Shown piece after piece: positions 1 to 8,580 of a stretch of 64,000 nucleotides of DNA (position 1 is the first letter of the stretch; every line of letters begins with the position of its first letter). Below the pieces are notes generated by a model. It made no database searches. It was not told where the DNA came from and was given only the letters and a program-made list of their open reading frames with translations. The stretch is from Rheinheimera mesophila (GTDB lineage: Bacteria; Pseudomonadota; Gammaproteobacteria; Enterobacterales; Alteromonadaceae): NCBI RefSeq assembly GCF_000986865.1, contig NZ_LAVS01000008.1:1-64000 (forward strand), written 5' to 3'. Both the position numbers and the translations under genes were made by a program.

Positions 1-239
1 CTAACTTCTTCACCTAAGTTCACAGTGTAGTTTTTAGCCATAGCAACAGCTGCACCAGCGTCTACCCGACCAAAACCATATAAGTTATTGAAGTTGTAGC
101 CTGCCGCATCGTCAGCAGCGCTGTTGATACGGAAACCTGACGATAAACGTTTAAACGCCGTATCCAATGAAGTGCCAGAAGTAATTAACTGACGTTGTGC
201 ATTGATCGCTGATACGTTGGTATTGACATATAATGACAT
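1..239 (-). CDS. Chimeric gene start: flagellin N-terminus joined to a subtilase-like C-terminal segment (partial, runs off window)
   Basis: The 79 visible codons start at an ATG with a GGAGG ribosome site 8 nt upstream. Residues 1-47 are a normal bacterial flagellin N-terminus (MSLYVNTNVSAINAQ..., [17 protein letters not shown]), closely matching the two intact flagellins at 478-1308 and 1556-2386. From residue 48 flagellin similarity stops. The sequence becomes YNFNNLYGFGRVDAGAAVA followed by MAKNYTVNLGEE, which looks like the end of the catalytic domain of S8 (subtilisin/proprotein convertase) peptidases, after the catalytic Ser and before a P-domain. The switch is at about 96-105, around a short Ala-Ala-Gly shared by both families. 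No S8 catalytic residue lies in the visible part, and most of flagellin D1 is missing. Unlike its neighbours the gene has no sigma-28 promoter in the 238 nt upstream. A genuine recombinant or an assembly join are both possible; the rest lies outside the window. Confidence 0.7.
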   Translation of the reverse strand, partial: MSLYVNTNVSAINAQRQLITSGTSLDTAFKRLSSGFRINSAADDAAGYNFNNLYGFGRVDAGAAVAMAKNYTVNLGEEV

Positions 240-477
240 GGTGTCATCCTCCGGTTAGTAAATAAGTAGCCATAAAGCCTTTCCTTTTTTCCTTTGGCAG
301 GAGCTCCTCGCTATAGGTGCGTCAGAGCAGTGCCATAAAGTTGGTCGTACGGTTCAGGCGCCCAATGCCTTCCTGAACCAGTGCTATTCGTTTTATCCCC
401 ACCGCCCTTGCTGCCTCTGTCGCATCAACGGGCTTGGGAAGACTCAGTCGCTGAACTTAAAGCTGCTGTTTAGGCTG
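240..477. other. Intergenic region between chimeric gene and flagellin
   Basis: This gap has no convincing gene. It holds the ribosome site of the leftward chimeric gene and an imperfect hairpin at about 355-387 (stem GGTTCAGG/CCTGAACC, 13-nt loop) that lacks a T-run on either strand. I found no GCCGATA-type sigma-28 element here, although both intact flagellins have one. Confidence 0.5.
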
Positions 478-1308
478 TTAACCCTGTAACAGTGACAACG
501 CTGACTGTGGTCTCTGATTGGCCTGCGATAAGATGGTGGTACTGGCCTGTTGCAAAATCTGCGATCTGGTCAGTTCCGCTGTCTCTTTCGCGAAATCTGT
601 ATCTTTAATCCGGCTACGTGCTGCCGAGATGTTTTCCACTATGTTCGACAAGTTGCGTATCGTGGACTGGAAGCGGTTTTGAATCGCACCCAGGTCGGCT
701 CGCTTGGAGTCGATGACGTTGATTGCACTGTCGATTTGAGCAAGAGCTCTGGATGCGCCAGCCAGGCTACTGATGCTTAAGCCAGCAATCCCCAATCCTG
801 ATGAACCAAATCCACCACCGGTCCGGGAGATATTCACACTGATGGTCTGACCCGCATTGGCCCCCACCAGGAAAGTCGATGAATATTTCCCATCAAGTAA
901 TTTCACACCACCGAACTGGGTGGTTGTCGCGATACGACTGATTTCAGTCTTTAACGCCGACACTTCTTTTTGCAGTGCCACACGATCGGCCGAACTGTTA
1001 ATACCGTTCTGCGATTGCACCGCTAAAACCCGGATGCGCTGTAACGCATTGGTAATCTCATCCATGGCCCCTTCTGCCACCTGGGATAACGAAATGCCGT
1101 CATTGGCGTTTCTGATGGCCTGATCCAGACCCTGTATCTGGGCGGTCAGGCGGTTGCTGATCTGCAAACCAGCCGCGTCATCTGCTGCACTATTGATGCG
1201 AAAACCAGATGAAAGACGCTGAAATGATGTATCCAGGGTTTTACCTGAGTTGATAAGTTGTCTCTGCGCATTCAGCGCCGAAACGTTAGTATTTACAAAT
1301 AACGCCAT
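478..1308 (-). CDS. fliC: Flagellin (276 aa), copy A
   Basis: This is a filament subunit exported through the flagellar type III apparatus. The protein is short, with N-terminal D0/D1 (about residues 1-140: [30 protein letters not shown]) and C-terminal D0/D1 (about 190-276, ending QANQRPQSALSLLQG) joined by a short glycine/serine-rich linker, so there is essentially no surface-exposed D2/D3 domain. It differs from copy B at 1556-2386 at only about a dozen residues (for example TLDTSFQR against GLDTAFQR). The start ATG has AGGAG about 7 nt upstream. A perfect sigma-28 promoter lies at 1384-1410. The two copies are transcribed in the same direction, with a terminator between them, so each is expressed from its own promoter. 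Confidence 0.96.
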   Translation of the reverse strand: MALFVNTNVSALNAQRQLINSGKTLDTSFQRLSSGFRINSAADDAAGLQISNRLTAQIQGLDQAIRNANDGISLSQVAEGAMDEITNALQRIRVLAVQSQNGINSSADRVALQKEVSALKTEISRIATTTQFGGVKLLDGKYSSTFLVGANAGQTISVNISRTGGGFGSSGLGIAGLSISSLAGASRALAQIDSAINVIDSKRADLGAIQNRFQSTIRNLSNIVENISAARSRIKDTDFAKETAELTRSQILQQASTTILSQANQRPQSALSLLQG

Positions 1309-1383
1309 ATCTTTTCTCCTGAGCGTTTATTGAATTAAAAGCGGATACGTCATTTTATATTTAATCTAATCCACTCAAATACT

Positions 1384-1410
1384 GTATCGGCTAACAATAT
1401 TATTTCTTTA
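1384..1410 (-). promoter_or_regulatory. Sigma-28 (FliA) promoter of flagellin copy A
   Basis: Read on the minus strand this is TAAA (1407-1410), a 15-nt spacer, then GCCGATAC (1384-1391), matching the FliA consensus TAAA-N15-GCCGATAA at all but the last base. It gives a 5' leader of about 65-70 nt before the flagellin ATG at 1308. Confidence 0.9.
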
Positions 1411-1457
1411 GAAATTTATTCCAAATAAAATTAAAACATTCCACTATAGGGAACAAA

Positions 1458-1489
1458 TAAAAAAGGCCATACAGCAACGCCGTATGGCC
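1458..1489 (-). terminator. Rho-independent terminator of flagellin copy B
   Basis: On the minus strand an 8-bp stem GGCCATAC/GTATGGCC (1465-1489) is followed by a T-run (1458-1464). It lies just past the stop of the flagellin at 1556 and separates the two flagellin transcripts. Confidence 0.85.
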
Positions 1490-1555
1490 AAAGAGCATAA
1501 AGCTCAGGAGTCGTACAAAAGATCGATTCAATATGTAGTAGTTGTTGCTAAATAA

Positions 1556-2386
1556 TTAACCTTGTAATAAAGACAATGCTGCCTGAGGTCTCTGATTCGC
1601 CTGGGACAGAATAGTGGTACTGGCCTGCTGCAAAATCTGAGCGCGCGTTAAATCAGCCGTCTCTTTTGCAAAGTCGGTATCTTTGATCCGACTACGTGCT
1701 GCTGAAATGTTTTCAACGATGTTGCTTAAGTTACGGATTGTTGACTGGAAACGGTTTTGAATCGCACCCAAGTCTGCTCTTTTCGAGTCAATCACGTTAA
1801 TCGCACTATCGATACTGGCTAATGCTCTGGATGCACCAGCTAAGCTACTGATACTTAAGCCTGCAATACCTAAACCTGAAGAGCCGAAACCACCGCCGGT
1901 TCTGGATATATTGACACTGATGGTCTGACCGGCGTTAGCACCTACCAGGAAAGTTGATGAATATTTGCCATCCAGTAATTTCACGCCACCAAATTGGGTT
2001 GTTACTGCGATACGGCTGATTTCAGCTTTTAATGCTGATACTTCTTTTTGTAGAGCAATACGGTCAGCAGAACTGTTAATACCGTTTTGAGACTGTACCG
2101 CCAGTACACGAATACGTTGTAAGGCGTTGGTGATTTCATCCATGGCACCTTCGGCAACCTGAGCTAATGAAATACCATCATTTGCATTTCTTATTGCTTG
2201 ATCCAGACCATTAATCTGACTGGTTAAGCGGTTACTGATTTGTAAGCCTGCAGCATCATCTGCAGCACTATTGATACGAAAGCCTGATGATAAACGTTGA
2301 AACGCTGTATCTAAGCCTTTGCCTGAATTAATAAGTTGCCTTTGGGCATTTAACGCCGAAACGTTAGTATTAACAAATAAAGCCAT
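1556..2386 (-). CDS. fliC: Flagellin (276 aa), copy B
   Basis: This is the second filament subunit. It has the same length as copy A and is nearly identical to it over the whole protein, including the linker, which points to recent duplication or continuing gene conversion. It has conserved flagellin D0/D1 ends ([18 protein letters not shown] at the N-terminus, [14 protein letters not shown] at the C-terminus) and no D2/D3 insert. An AGGAG ribosome site lies about 8 nt before the ATG. Two sigma-28 promoters in tandem, at 2450-2476 and 2553-2579, precede it, against one for copy A, so this may be the major flagellin (inference). A strong terminator follows at 1458-1489. Confidence 0.96.
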   Translation of the reverse strand: MALFVNTNVSALNAQRQLINSGKGLDTAFQRLSSGFRINSAADDAAGLQISNRLTSQINGLDQAIRNANDGISLAQVAEGAMDEITNALQRIRVLAVQSQNGINSSADRIALQKEVSALKAEISRIAVTTQFGGVKLLDGKYSSTFLVGANAGQTISVNISRTGGGFGSSGLGIAGLSISSLAGASRALASIDSAINVIDSKRADLGAIQNRFQSTIRNLSNIVENISAARSRIKDTDFAKETADLTRAQILQQASTTILSQANQRPQAALSLLQG

Positions 2387-2449
2387 GATATATCTCCTGA
2401 GTTTTTATGTATGCAGAGTAATTATTTTATTGTTCCCTGCTTAATTACT

Positions 2450-2476
2450 GTATCGGCGTCAGGAGGTTTTTCTTTA
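2450..2476 (-). promoter_or_regulatory. Sigma-28 promoter P1 of flagellin copy B
   Basis: Minus strand: TAAA (2473-2476), 15-nt spacer, GCCGATAC (2450-2457). It matches the FliA consensus and lies about 65 nt before the ATG, the same geometry as the promoter of copy A. Confidence 0.9.
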
Positions 2477-2552
2477 GGATTTTCTTTAATTTTATTGAAT
2501 AAATTCAACAACTAAGATTGTTAGGCGGCGGGTATTTTTGTAGCTAACTATA

Positions 2553-2579
2553 GTATCGGCATTCAACTTCAAAACTTTA
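2553..2579 (-). promoter_or_regulatory. Sigma-28 promoter P2 upstream of flagellin copy B
   Basis: Minus strand: TAAA (2576-2579), 15-nt spacer, GCCGATAC (2553-2560). This is a second full match about 103 nt further upstream, in tandem with P1 and pointing the same way. Confidence 0.85.
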
Positions 2580-2668
2580 GTCAATCTGGTAATTTTATGG
2601 ATTTTTAGGCAAAAAAGTTCGGAGCGGAGTAAAAATGGCGTGCATGTTACTCTGCCCCGGTTTCTCTG

Positions 2669-4240
2669 TTAGTGCTGGAGTTGGTAGATATAACTGTCGT
2701 AATCGAGCAGGAGTTGCTGAACTATGGCCGATGAGTCTGTGGCTTTTGCTGCAGTTTCCAGGCAGGTCCAGATATAAGCAGTTTCAAATTCAGAGTCCGT
2801 CAGATAACGCTGAATAAACTCCAGTCGCTCCTGATCGGATGAAAACACAAAATCATCCCCTATATACTGGTAGACATCGCCATAGGCTTCAGTCAGTACC
2901 GGAATGCCCAGGCTTAAAGCTTCAATCGCAGATGTGCCGCCGCCCTGACGTTTTGGATTTAGCATAAAGTGGCAATGAGCGATCAAATCTATTGCATTGC
3001 TGACTCTGCCGCTGAAGTAGCTGCAGGACTGCAGCAATTCAGGAAAACTTTCGATGGCATCAGGCCCAATAATTACAAAGCCAGACTGTGGAAAACGGTT
3101 TTTGATAGCAAGCAGAGTGTCGATAAAGTCTGGCCGTATTTCCTGTTCAAGCCGGTAACCGACAATAGCGAATTGAATAACTTTGTCTGTCACTTTGGAG
3201 CTTTTGACACAATCAAACTTACGTAGCCTGAAAGGCAAACGACTGGTCAGCACCGGATGACTGATCGCAAGCGACTCGATTCGTTTTTGATCTTTTTCTG
3301 TCAAATCACGATGTAATACCGGGACTGCATACAAAGGGGTCACCAGCGAAGTCACGCAGGGCACATTCAGCACGGGGCGGTTTTGAGCGATAAACTCCAG
3401 CACCGGATTTAGTCCGCCGACACCGATAATAAAACGTGGGTTGATCTGGTTAATCACATTGACTAAATCCACCAGATGCTCAGCATCATCCATAGGCGTC
3501 AGTTGCATAAAATCAAAATGTTGATCCCAGCATTTCACCGCGGAGCCACCATGACCAGGCTGATGTTTACCCGTATCCAGATCAAACAACATATTGTCCT
3601 GAAAATACTCATTACGAACCGTGCCAAAAAACAGGGGCGCCGGTAGTGGATAAAGATAATGTGCTGACTTCGCCACGCTGGTACAACAAATGACGACAGG
3701 ATGTTTTCCCATAGCTTTGAGCGCACTGGCATAATTGAGAACAGTCAGAGTGGGCCCATGCTGGGATGTAACAAACTGATTGGTCAGCAGTATCACAATC
3801 TCTTCATTACCCTGGCCTATTAACGGGCTAACATGGCAAAACTCAGCACTTTGCCGGCAAAAATTTTTAATCATGATCTGGTACAAAATGGCATGATCAA
3901 AAGCCAAAGACTGACCCACAAAATTAGCCCGCATCAGTTGGCTATACAGCAGATTTTGCTGCAAAAAAGACAAAGTGTTGAAATGACGGATTAACTGCTG
4001 GGTATCGACATCTCGCTCGCCAAGCAACAATAACTGCATTGTACGCCACAATAGTAACGGCACAGAGTCCGGCTTGAACCGCTGTAAAAGACTAAGTTTG
4101 GTTGTAGTATCCAGAGGTAAAAAATTGCTGGTGTCCCAATGGTGAAATTCATTCACCGGCCAGTCATTCGCTTGCAAATACAGCAGATCAAAACGGACAA
4201 GTTCTTGTACAGACATAGAAGGCTTCCTGCCAGAAAACAT
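2669..4240 (-). CDS. Glycosyltransferase-like protein, GT-B fold, in flagellar cluster
   Basis: Up to 523 aa with no signal peptide. Residues 1-140 are an alpha-helical region with no motif I recognise. From about residue 147 the protein reads as a GT-B fold: an N-terminal Rossmann-like half (IVILLTNQFVTSQHGPTLTV; IIGVGGLNPVLEFIA near 271-285) and a C-terminal half (VIQFAIVGYRLEQEI near 354; GFVIIGPD). It ends with the sugar-nucleotide-binding signature GGGTSAIEALSLGIPVLTE at 433-451, typical of GT4/GT41-like enzymes. It sits directly after flgL and before the flagellin genes, so flagellin or axial-protein glycosylation is the natural guess, but the substrate cannot be read from sequence. The ATG at 4240 overlaps the flgL stop by one base; a second ATG at 4216 has a better ribosome site (AGGAAG) and may be the real start. 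Confidence 0.7.
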   Translation of the reverse strand: MFSGRKPSMSVQELVRFDLLYLQANDWPVNEFHHWDTSNFLPLDTTTKLSLLQRFKPDSVPLLLWRTMQLLLLGERDVDTQQLIRHFNTLSFLQQNLLYSQLMRANFVGQSLAFDHAILYQIMIKNFCRQSAEFCHVSPLIGQGNEEIVILLTNQFVTSQHGPTLTVLNYASALKAMGKHPVVICCTSVAKSAHYLYPLPAPLFFGTVRNEYFQDNMLFDLDTGKHQPGHGGSAVKCWDQHFDFMQLTPMDDAEHLVDLVNVINQINPRFIIGVGGLNPVLEFIAQNRPVLNVPCVTSLVTPLYAVPVLHRDLTEKDQKRIESLAISHPVLTSRLPFRLRKFDCVKSSKVTDKVIQFAIVGYRLEQEIRPDFIDTLLAIKNRFPQSGFVIIGPDAIESFPELLQSCSYFSGRVSNAIDLIAHCHFMLNPKRQGGGTSAIEALSLGIPVLTEAYGDVYQYIGDDFVFSSDQERLEFIQRYLTDSEFETAYIWTCLETAAKATDSSAIVQQLLLDYDSYIYQLQH

Positions 4241-5466
4241 TAGTTAATATAGTCAAACAAGCTCAAACCAGTGACTCTGCCAAAGGTCGCCTGCACGGCC
4301 TGTAATGCAGTTTCCTGCTTCACCAGTTCAGTAATGCCTGTGCTGTAATCCAGTTCAACTACATCAGCTTTGTGAGATTTAGTGGCAATTAAAACATCTT
4401 CGTTGCTGCCAAAAATACTCTCTATCACATTCAAGCGTCCGCCTATTGAGGACATGGCTGAATCTACTTTTGCCGAGGCGTTATCAATTTCTACTGTCGC
4501 ATCCAAAATACGTTCGTTTAACGCATCGCCACTGTCCCCGGCGTTAATACCATTAATTAAGTCCGTTAAAGAATTAAGAATGTTGGTTTTTTCCGGCGGC
4601 TGCAGGCTAAAATCCACGGTACCGCCAGGCGCTGCGCCTGTCACATCAATACTCAATCCATTGTAATTAATCGGCTGTCCCGCGGTATAAGTGCCGGTGA
4701 CAGCAGGAACCTGAGATGCGCCGTTGCGCTGAATCTCATAGTTAGACGGTGCCGAAAAGACCACAGTGTAATCGTTATTGCCAGCCGTTAAGCCGTCGTA
4801 GTTTTGCTTATAAAAGTTATCAAATACGCTTTGATTCGCCACTGTGACTTTGGCTGCGGTCACTGGTGCACCTACTGTCGGTGCTGTGGTCTGAAATCTC
4901 TTGTCGACGCTGTCAAAAATGTTACGGCCACTGTCATTGGCCGCGATGGAGATAGATAACGAAAGCTGAATAGTTTTTTGCCCTTCGTCACCGTTAAATT
5001 CATATTTGCCTGTTGCAGTATTGAAGCTGTAGGGCTGGGTCTGATCCTGAAAACCAGAAAACAAATATCCCCCCAACTCGTCGCGGCGATTCATTAAATC
5101 AAACAGCTCATCACGGATATTGCCTAATTGCTCGCCAATCGCTTTACGATCATTTTCATCATAAGTGCCGTTACCCAAAGACAAGGTCAGAACCCGGGCT
5201 CTGTCCATCGCATTACGGATACTGTCATGCACTGTCTCCTGCAACTCCAGGCTGTTCCGCGCCGCTGTATTGTTAGTTTGATACTGATTGGTTTGCTGAA
5301 TATTGGCTTCCAGACCAATAGCACGGGAAGCGCCGGATGGGTCGTCGGCAGCCGTCAAAATCTTGGTCTGGTTATTCAGCATCAGACTGGCTTTTTGTAA
5401 CTTATCCTGAGTCCCTAAGATCGAATCCAGACTCTGGGCATACTTCATATTAAAAGTGGTACGCAT
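4240..5466 (-). CDS. flgL: Flagellar hook-filament junction protein FlgL (HAP3)
   Basis: This 408-aa protein joins the hook (through FlgK) to the filament. The N-terminus (MRTTFNMKYAQSLDSI, then ILTAADDPSGASRAIGLEA) and C-terminus (EGxxTELVKQETALQAVQATFGRV type, ending LSLFDYIN) are the flagellin-like coiled-coil ends. The middle (about 150-300) is a variable exposed domain. It starts 2 nt after the flgK stop and its own stop overlaps the start of the glycosyltransferase gene, so flgK-flgL-glycosyltransferase form a tight unit. Confidence 0.95.
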   Translation of the reverse strand: MRTTFNMKYAQSLDSILGTQDKLQKASLMLNNQTKILTAADDPSGASRAIGLEANIQQTNQYQTNNTAARNSLELQETVHDSIRNAMDRARVLTLSLGNGTYDENDRKAIGEQLGNIRDELFDLMNRRDELGGYLFSGFQDQTQPYSFNTATGKYEFNGDEGQKTIQLSLSISIAANDSGRNIFDSVDKRFQTTAPTVGAPVTAAKVTVANQSVFDNFYKQNYDGLTAGNNDYTVVFSAPSNYEIQRNGASQVPAVTGTYTAGQPINYNGLSIDVTGAAPGGTVDFSLQPPEKTNILNSLTDLINGINAGDSGDALNERILDATVEIDNASAKVDSAMSSIGGRLNVIESIFGSNEDVLIATKSHKADVVELDYSTGITELVKQETALQAVQATFGRVTGLSLFDYIN

Positions 5467-5468
5467 TA

Positions 5469-7496
5469 TTACCTCGCCGCTTGCAACAGCGTGTCAAAAA
5501 TGGTTTGTGACGTTGACAATATTTTGGCCGCTGCTGCATAGGTTTGCTGAAACCTGACCAGATCAGCCGCTTCCTCATCCAGACTGACGCCAGATAAAGA
5601 TTCATGCCATGCCGTTGTTTGCTCTAACAGTGATTTAGAAGATGCAGCCGCAACACGGGCCTGACTGGTTTGTGTACCCACAGTGCCTACCAGTTCTGAA
5701 TAGGCCTGAGTAAAGGTTTGGTATTTATCGGCATTCACTGTAGTTGCCGCATTAATACGCACCATATCTGCATTCTGCAAATTGCCCAGTAACAGACCAT
5801 TTCTGTTGTCTTCAAAACCACCAGTGTTATAGCTGATACTGAATGTATCGCCCACTTGTGGCACACCTTTAACAGAAAAATCGAATCCGGCGTTGGTAAA
5901 ATTGACGGATGCCCCCAACAGGTTCTGGTAATCAGCACCGGCAAAGGTCACAGTTTCACTGACGGGCGGAGCCCCCGAGTCTTCGATCCGAAACTCGTTA
6001 TTGCCCAGATAAGTGATGGAAATAGGCCCATCGGTGAAGTTGGCAGGCTGAGATAATCTGTTGCCGGTCTGACCTACGCTGCTGATGGTCAGTTTATCAA
6101 TTTCTGCATTGCCCAGATTCGTCAGCGTTTTTTCGCCTTTCAGTGGAGAGGCCAGAGCGATAGCTTCGGGGCGACTGGTCGCCAGACTGATATTTTGCGC
6201 TGCAATACTCAAAGGCTTTAAGTCAAACTTATCACCGGCGGCAAAAGCCGGAGCACCGTTGGTTAAGGTAATGCTTAAGCCAAAGAAGTCGTTGCTATCA
6301 TCAGAGGTTACAGTTACAGGAAAAGTCACACCAGTGCGGCTGATTGCGGTACCGGGGATCACGTTACCGGACGCATCCAGGGCTTCGACCGTAAAGGCAT
6401 CAGCGGCTGTAAAAGTGATACGCAGATCATTGGCCGGAATATTTTTGCCTTGCCCTGCCGCCACAGAGGCAGTAATAGCACCTGAGCCAGTATTGCCGCT
6501 AAAAGGTAAGGCGTTAAAGCTGGGTAATCTGAACAGATCCCCGCCTAAGTTACCGTCTGCATCCATGCCTAACCGATTTTGGCTGTTCATCGCATCGGTA
6601 AAAGCCAGCGCCAGTTGTCCCAACTCTCTTTGAGCCGGGTCCAGCACTTTAGTACGAAACTCGAGCGATGCGCCTATTTTCCCGCCTAAATCAGTTTCAG
6701 CGACATTAATCACTACATTCTGATTGGTGCCAGCTTTCAGTTGCAGGGTTTTGCGATTGGGGTCCGGCTCCCCTGCTACAGTAAACAAATTAAACTTGCC
6801 GTTCTCCAGCACCAAAGACTGACCGCTGCCAAGAAAAACTTGTTTATCCCCATTCTCGGCATCAAGCACATTGATATCCACCAAAGCGGACAATTCTTTA
6901 ATGGCCTGATCCCTTTTATCGAGCAAATCCAGCGGAGGTGGTTTAGCCGGATTATTGCCGTAGGCCAGAATTTCCTGATTCAGGCGTGCTATCACGCCAA
7001 TTTGCTCATTAGCATCTGCCGCATCGGTTTCCAGTTGCTGGCTCAAATACTTATTCTGCGCTGTCATCTGAGTAGATAACGTATTGAATTTATTTAATAG
7101 CGTCTGAGCGCCTCCCATCACCAACTGACGGGAAGCGGCGTTTGTCGGGTCATTAATAGCGGTTTGTAACTGACTGAAAAAAGACGACATGCCAGTAGAG
7201 ATGCTGTTGGATTGATCTGACATCAGAGTATCCACCCGGCTCGCTTCAGATAAATATTGATTGGCATAACTGACGGAGGAGGTGTCGCGCCACATTTGTT
7301 TCAGCGCAAAATCGTTCACCAGACGTTCTGTCGTGCCGCGTCCAACCCCCAGGCCAAGTATATTCGATTCAAACTCAGTCCGCTGCCTGGTGTAACCTGG
7401 TGTATTGAGGTTAGCGATGTTATTACTTGTGGTTGAAAGCAAGGCTGTACTTGCCAGTATGGCCGAGGTTCCAATCCGAAGTAAATTATCCGACAT
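5469..7496 (-). CDS. flgK: Flagellar hook-associated protein FlgK (HAP1)
   Basis: The 675-aa hook-filament junction protein. Its N-terminus (MSDNLLRIGTSAILASTALL, then SNNIANLNTPGYTRQ) is the conserved rod/hook-family motif. Its C-terminus (SGVSLDEEAADLVRFQQTYAAAAKIL, ending TLLQAAR) is the FlgK/FlgG-type C-terminal helix. A long variable region lies between, at about 300-560. It follows flgJ after a 76-nt gap that holds a weak sigma-54-like site, and is followed 2 nt later by flgL. Confidence 0.95.
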   Translation of the reverse strand: MSDNLLRIGTSAILASTALLSTTSNNIANLNTPGYTRQRTEFESNILGLGVGRGTTERLVNDFALKQMWRDTSSVSYANQYLSEASRVDTLMSDQSNSISTGMSSFFSQLQTAINDPTNAASRQLVMGGAQTLLNKFNTLSTQMTAQNKYLSQQLETDAADANEQIGVIARLNQEILAYGNNPAKPPPLDLLDKRDQAIKELSALVDINVLDAENGDKQVFLGSGQSLVLENGKFNLFTVAGEPDPNRKTLQLKAGTNQNVVINVAETDLGGKIGASLEFRTKVLDPAQRELGQLALAFTDAMNSQNRLGMDADGNLGGDLFRLPSFNALPFSGNTGSGAITASVAAGQGKNIPANDLRITFTAADAFTVEALDASGNVIPGTAISRTGVTFPVTVTSDDSNDFFGLSITLTNGAPAFAAGDKFDLKPLSIAAQNISLATSRPEAIALASPLKGEKTLTNLGNAEIDKLTISSVGQTGNRLSQPANFTDGPISITYLGNNEFRIEDSGAPPVSETVTFAGADYQNLLGASVNFTNAGFDFSVKGVPQVGDTFSISYNTGGFEDNRNGLLLGNLQNADMVRINAATTVNADKYQTFTQAYSELVGTVGTQTSQARVAAASSKSLLEQTTAWHESLSGVSLDEEAADLVRFQQTYAAAAKILSTSQTIFDTLLQAAR

Positions 7497-7540
7497 CTAC
7501 ATCTCCAGTGATGCGTCATGCATCTTCGCTTCGTGGATCG

Positions 7541-7554
7541 GCAAAGCCGGCTCC
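7541..7554 (-). promoter_or_regulatory. Possible sigma-54 promoter before flgKL
   Basis: On the minus strand GG (7553-7554) and GC (7541-7542) are exactly 10 nt apart, with TGG and TTTGC in place, but the bases between match the consensus poorly. It sits in the flgJ-flgK gap at the expected distance from flgK. It is a weak candidate only. Confidence 0.35.
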
Positions 7555-7572
7555 ACCTTCAACTTTTCGTCT

Positions 7573-8580
7573 CTACTCTGTATTGCTAAGCAGGTTTCGT
7601 GCCTGTTTGAACGTTTCACTGTTAAATACAGCCAAAATTTTCTGAGCGTAGTTTGGATCTGTGGCATAGCCTGCGGCCTGTAGTTGCTGAAAATAGGCTT
7701 TGGGGTTGTCTGCCATCGCCACGGCCTGCTGATAACGAGGGTTCGATTTAATAAAATCGACATAATCGCCCAAACTATGCTCGGGCGACTCGTAGGCTCG
7801 GAACTTGGCTTTTTCTTTTTGTGCCACGCCCTGACGATACTCCAGCGTATCCACCACAGCCACATCGCCCTGCCAGCTATTGTGTGCCTTAATGCCAAAA
7901 AAATTAAAGCTGTTATTGCCTTCCGCCGTTTTGAAGGTACGCTGCCCCCAGCCCGTCTCAAGCGCAGCCTGAGCTAATAAGGCTAAGGGTTCTAACCCCA
8001 ATTTCTGCGCAGCTTGTTTGGCTGCTGGCAGCAGTTTGTGGATAAATTCGCCCGGACTTTCAAAAGTCCAGTCTTCATTTTTCGGCTCGGACTCAGAAGC
8101 CAAAGTTTCAGTCACCACCTCTGGCACATCCGTCACAACAGGTGCTGTAACGTCATCCGATTTTTTAGCTGGCGCAACTGGCTGAGTCTCTATGCCCAGA
8201 CCCGCTTTTTTATCCGGTGCAGGTGCCGCTTCAGTAGGCACTTTGAGCAGAGATGCAGCCGTGGTTTTGCCTTTTGTCGGTTTGAGTTGTTGTACCAACA
8301 AATCAGCCAGCCCTAAACTACCTTTTTCTGACAGTTCAGTGGACAGCTGCTTGTCGTACATATCCTTATAAAACTTTGTTGCATTGCTATTGAGAACGCC
8401 GTCATCTTCGAATACCTCATTGGCTTTGCGCATGCTGCTGAGCAACATCCCCATAAAAATAGATTCGAATTGCTTAGCCGCTTGTTTCAGCGCCGCATCA
8501 TCATCACCGCCTGAGCTGTGTTTGAGCTGGGCCAGGCTTGTTAAGTCATGATAATTGACCTTGTTCTCAACTTTGCTCAT
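7573..8580 (-). CDS. flgJ: Flagellar rod assembly protein / peptidoglycan hydrolase FlgJ
   Basis: A 335-aa, two-domain FlgJ. The N-terminal rod-capping domain (about 25-95: AAKQFESIFMGMLLSSMRKA) is joined by a Pro/Ala/Lys/Glu-rich linker (100-170) to a C-terminal glucosaminidase domain (about 175-330) that opens a hole in the wall for the rod. The likely catalytic glutamate is E208 in AALETGWGQ, followed by FNFFGIKA. The dual-domain form is typical of beta- and gammaproteobacteria. It starts immediately after the flgI stop. Confidence 0.94.
   Translation of the reverse strand: MSKVENKVNYHDLTSLAQLKHSSGGDDDAALKQAAKQFESIFMGMLLSSMRKANEVFEDDGVLNSNATKFYKDMYDKQLSTELSEKGSLGLADLLVQQLKPTKGKTTAASLLKVPTEAAPAPDKKAGLGIETQPVAPAKKSDDVTAPVVTDVPEVVTETLASESEPKNEDWTFESPGEFIHKLLPAAKQAAQKLGLEPLALLAQAALETGWGQRTFKTAEGNNSFNFFGIKAHNSWQGDVAVVDTLEYRQGVAQKEKAKFRAYESPEHSLGDYVDFIKSNPRYQQAVAMADNPKAYFQQLQAAGYATDPNYAQKILAVFNSETFKQARNLLSNTE

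Noticed and set aside
355-387. Hairpin after flagellin copy A as a terminator
   Set aside because: It has a long loop and no T-run on the minus strand.
7497-7961. 154-codon minus-strand frame overlapping flgJ
   Set aside because: It is an out-of-frame shadow of flgJ with a composition unlike real proteins.
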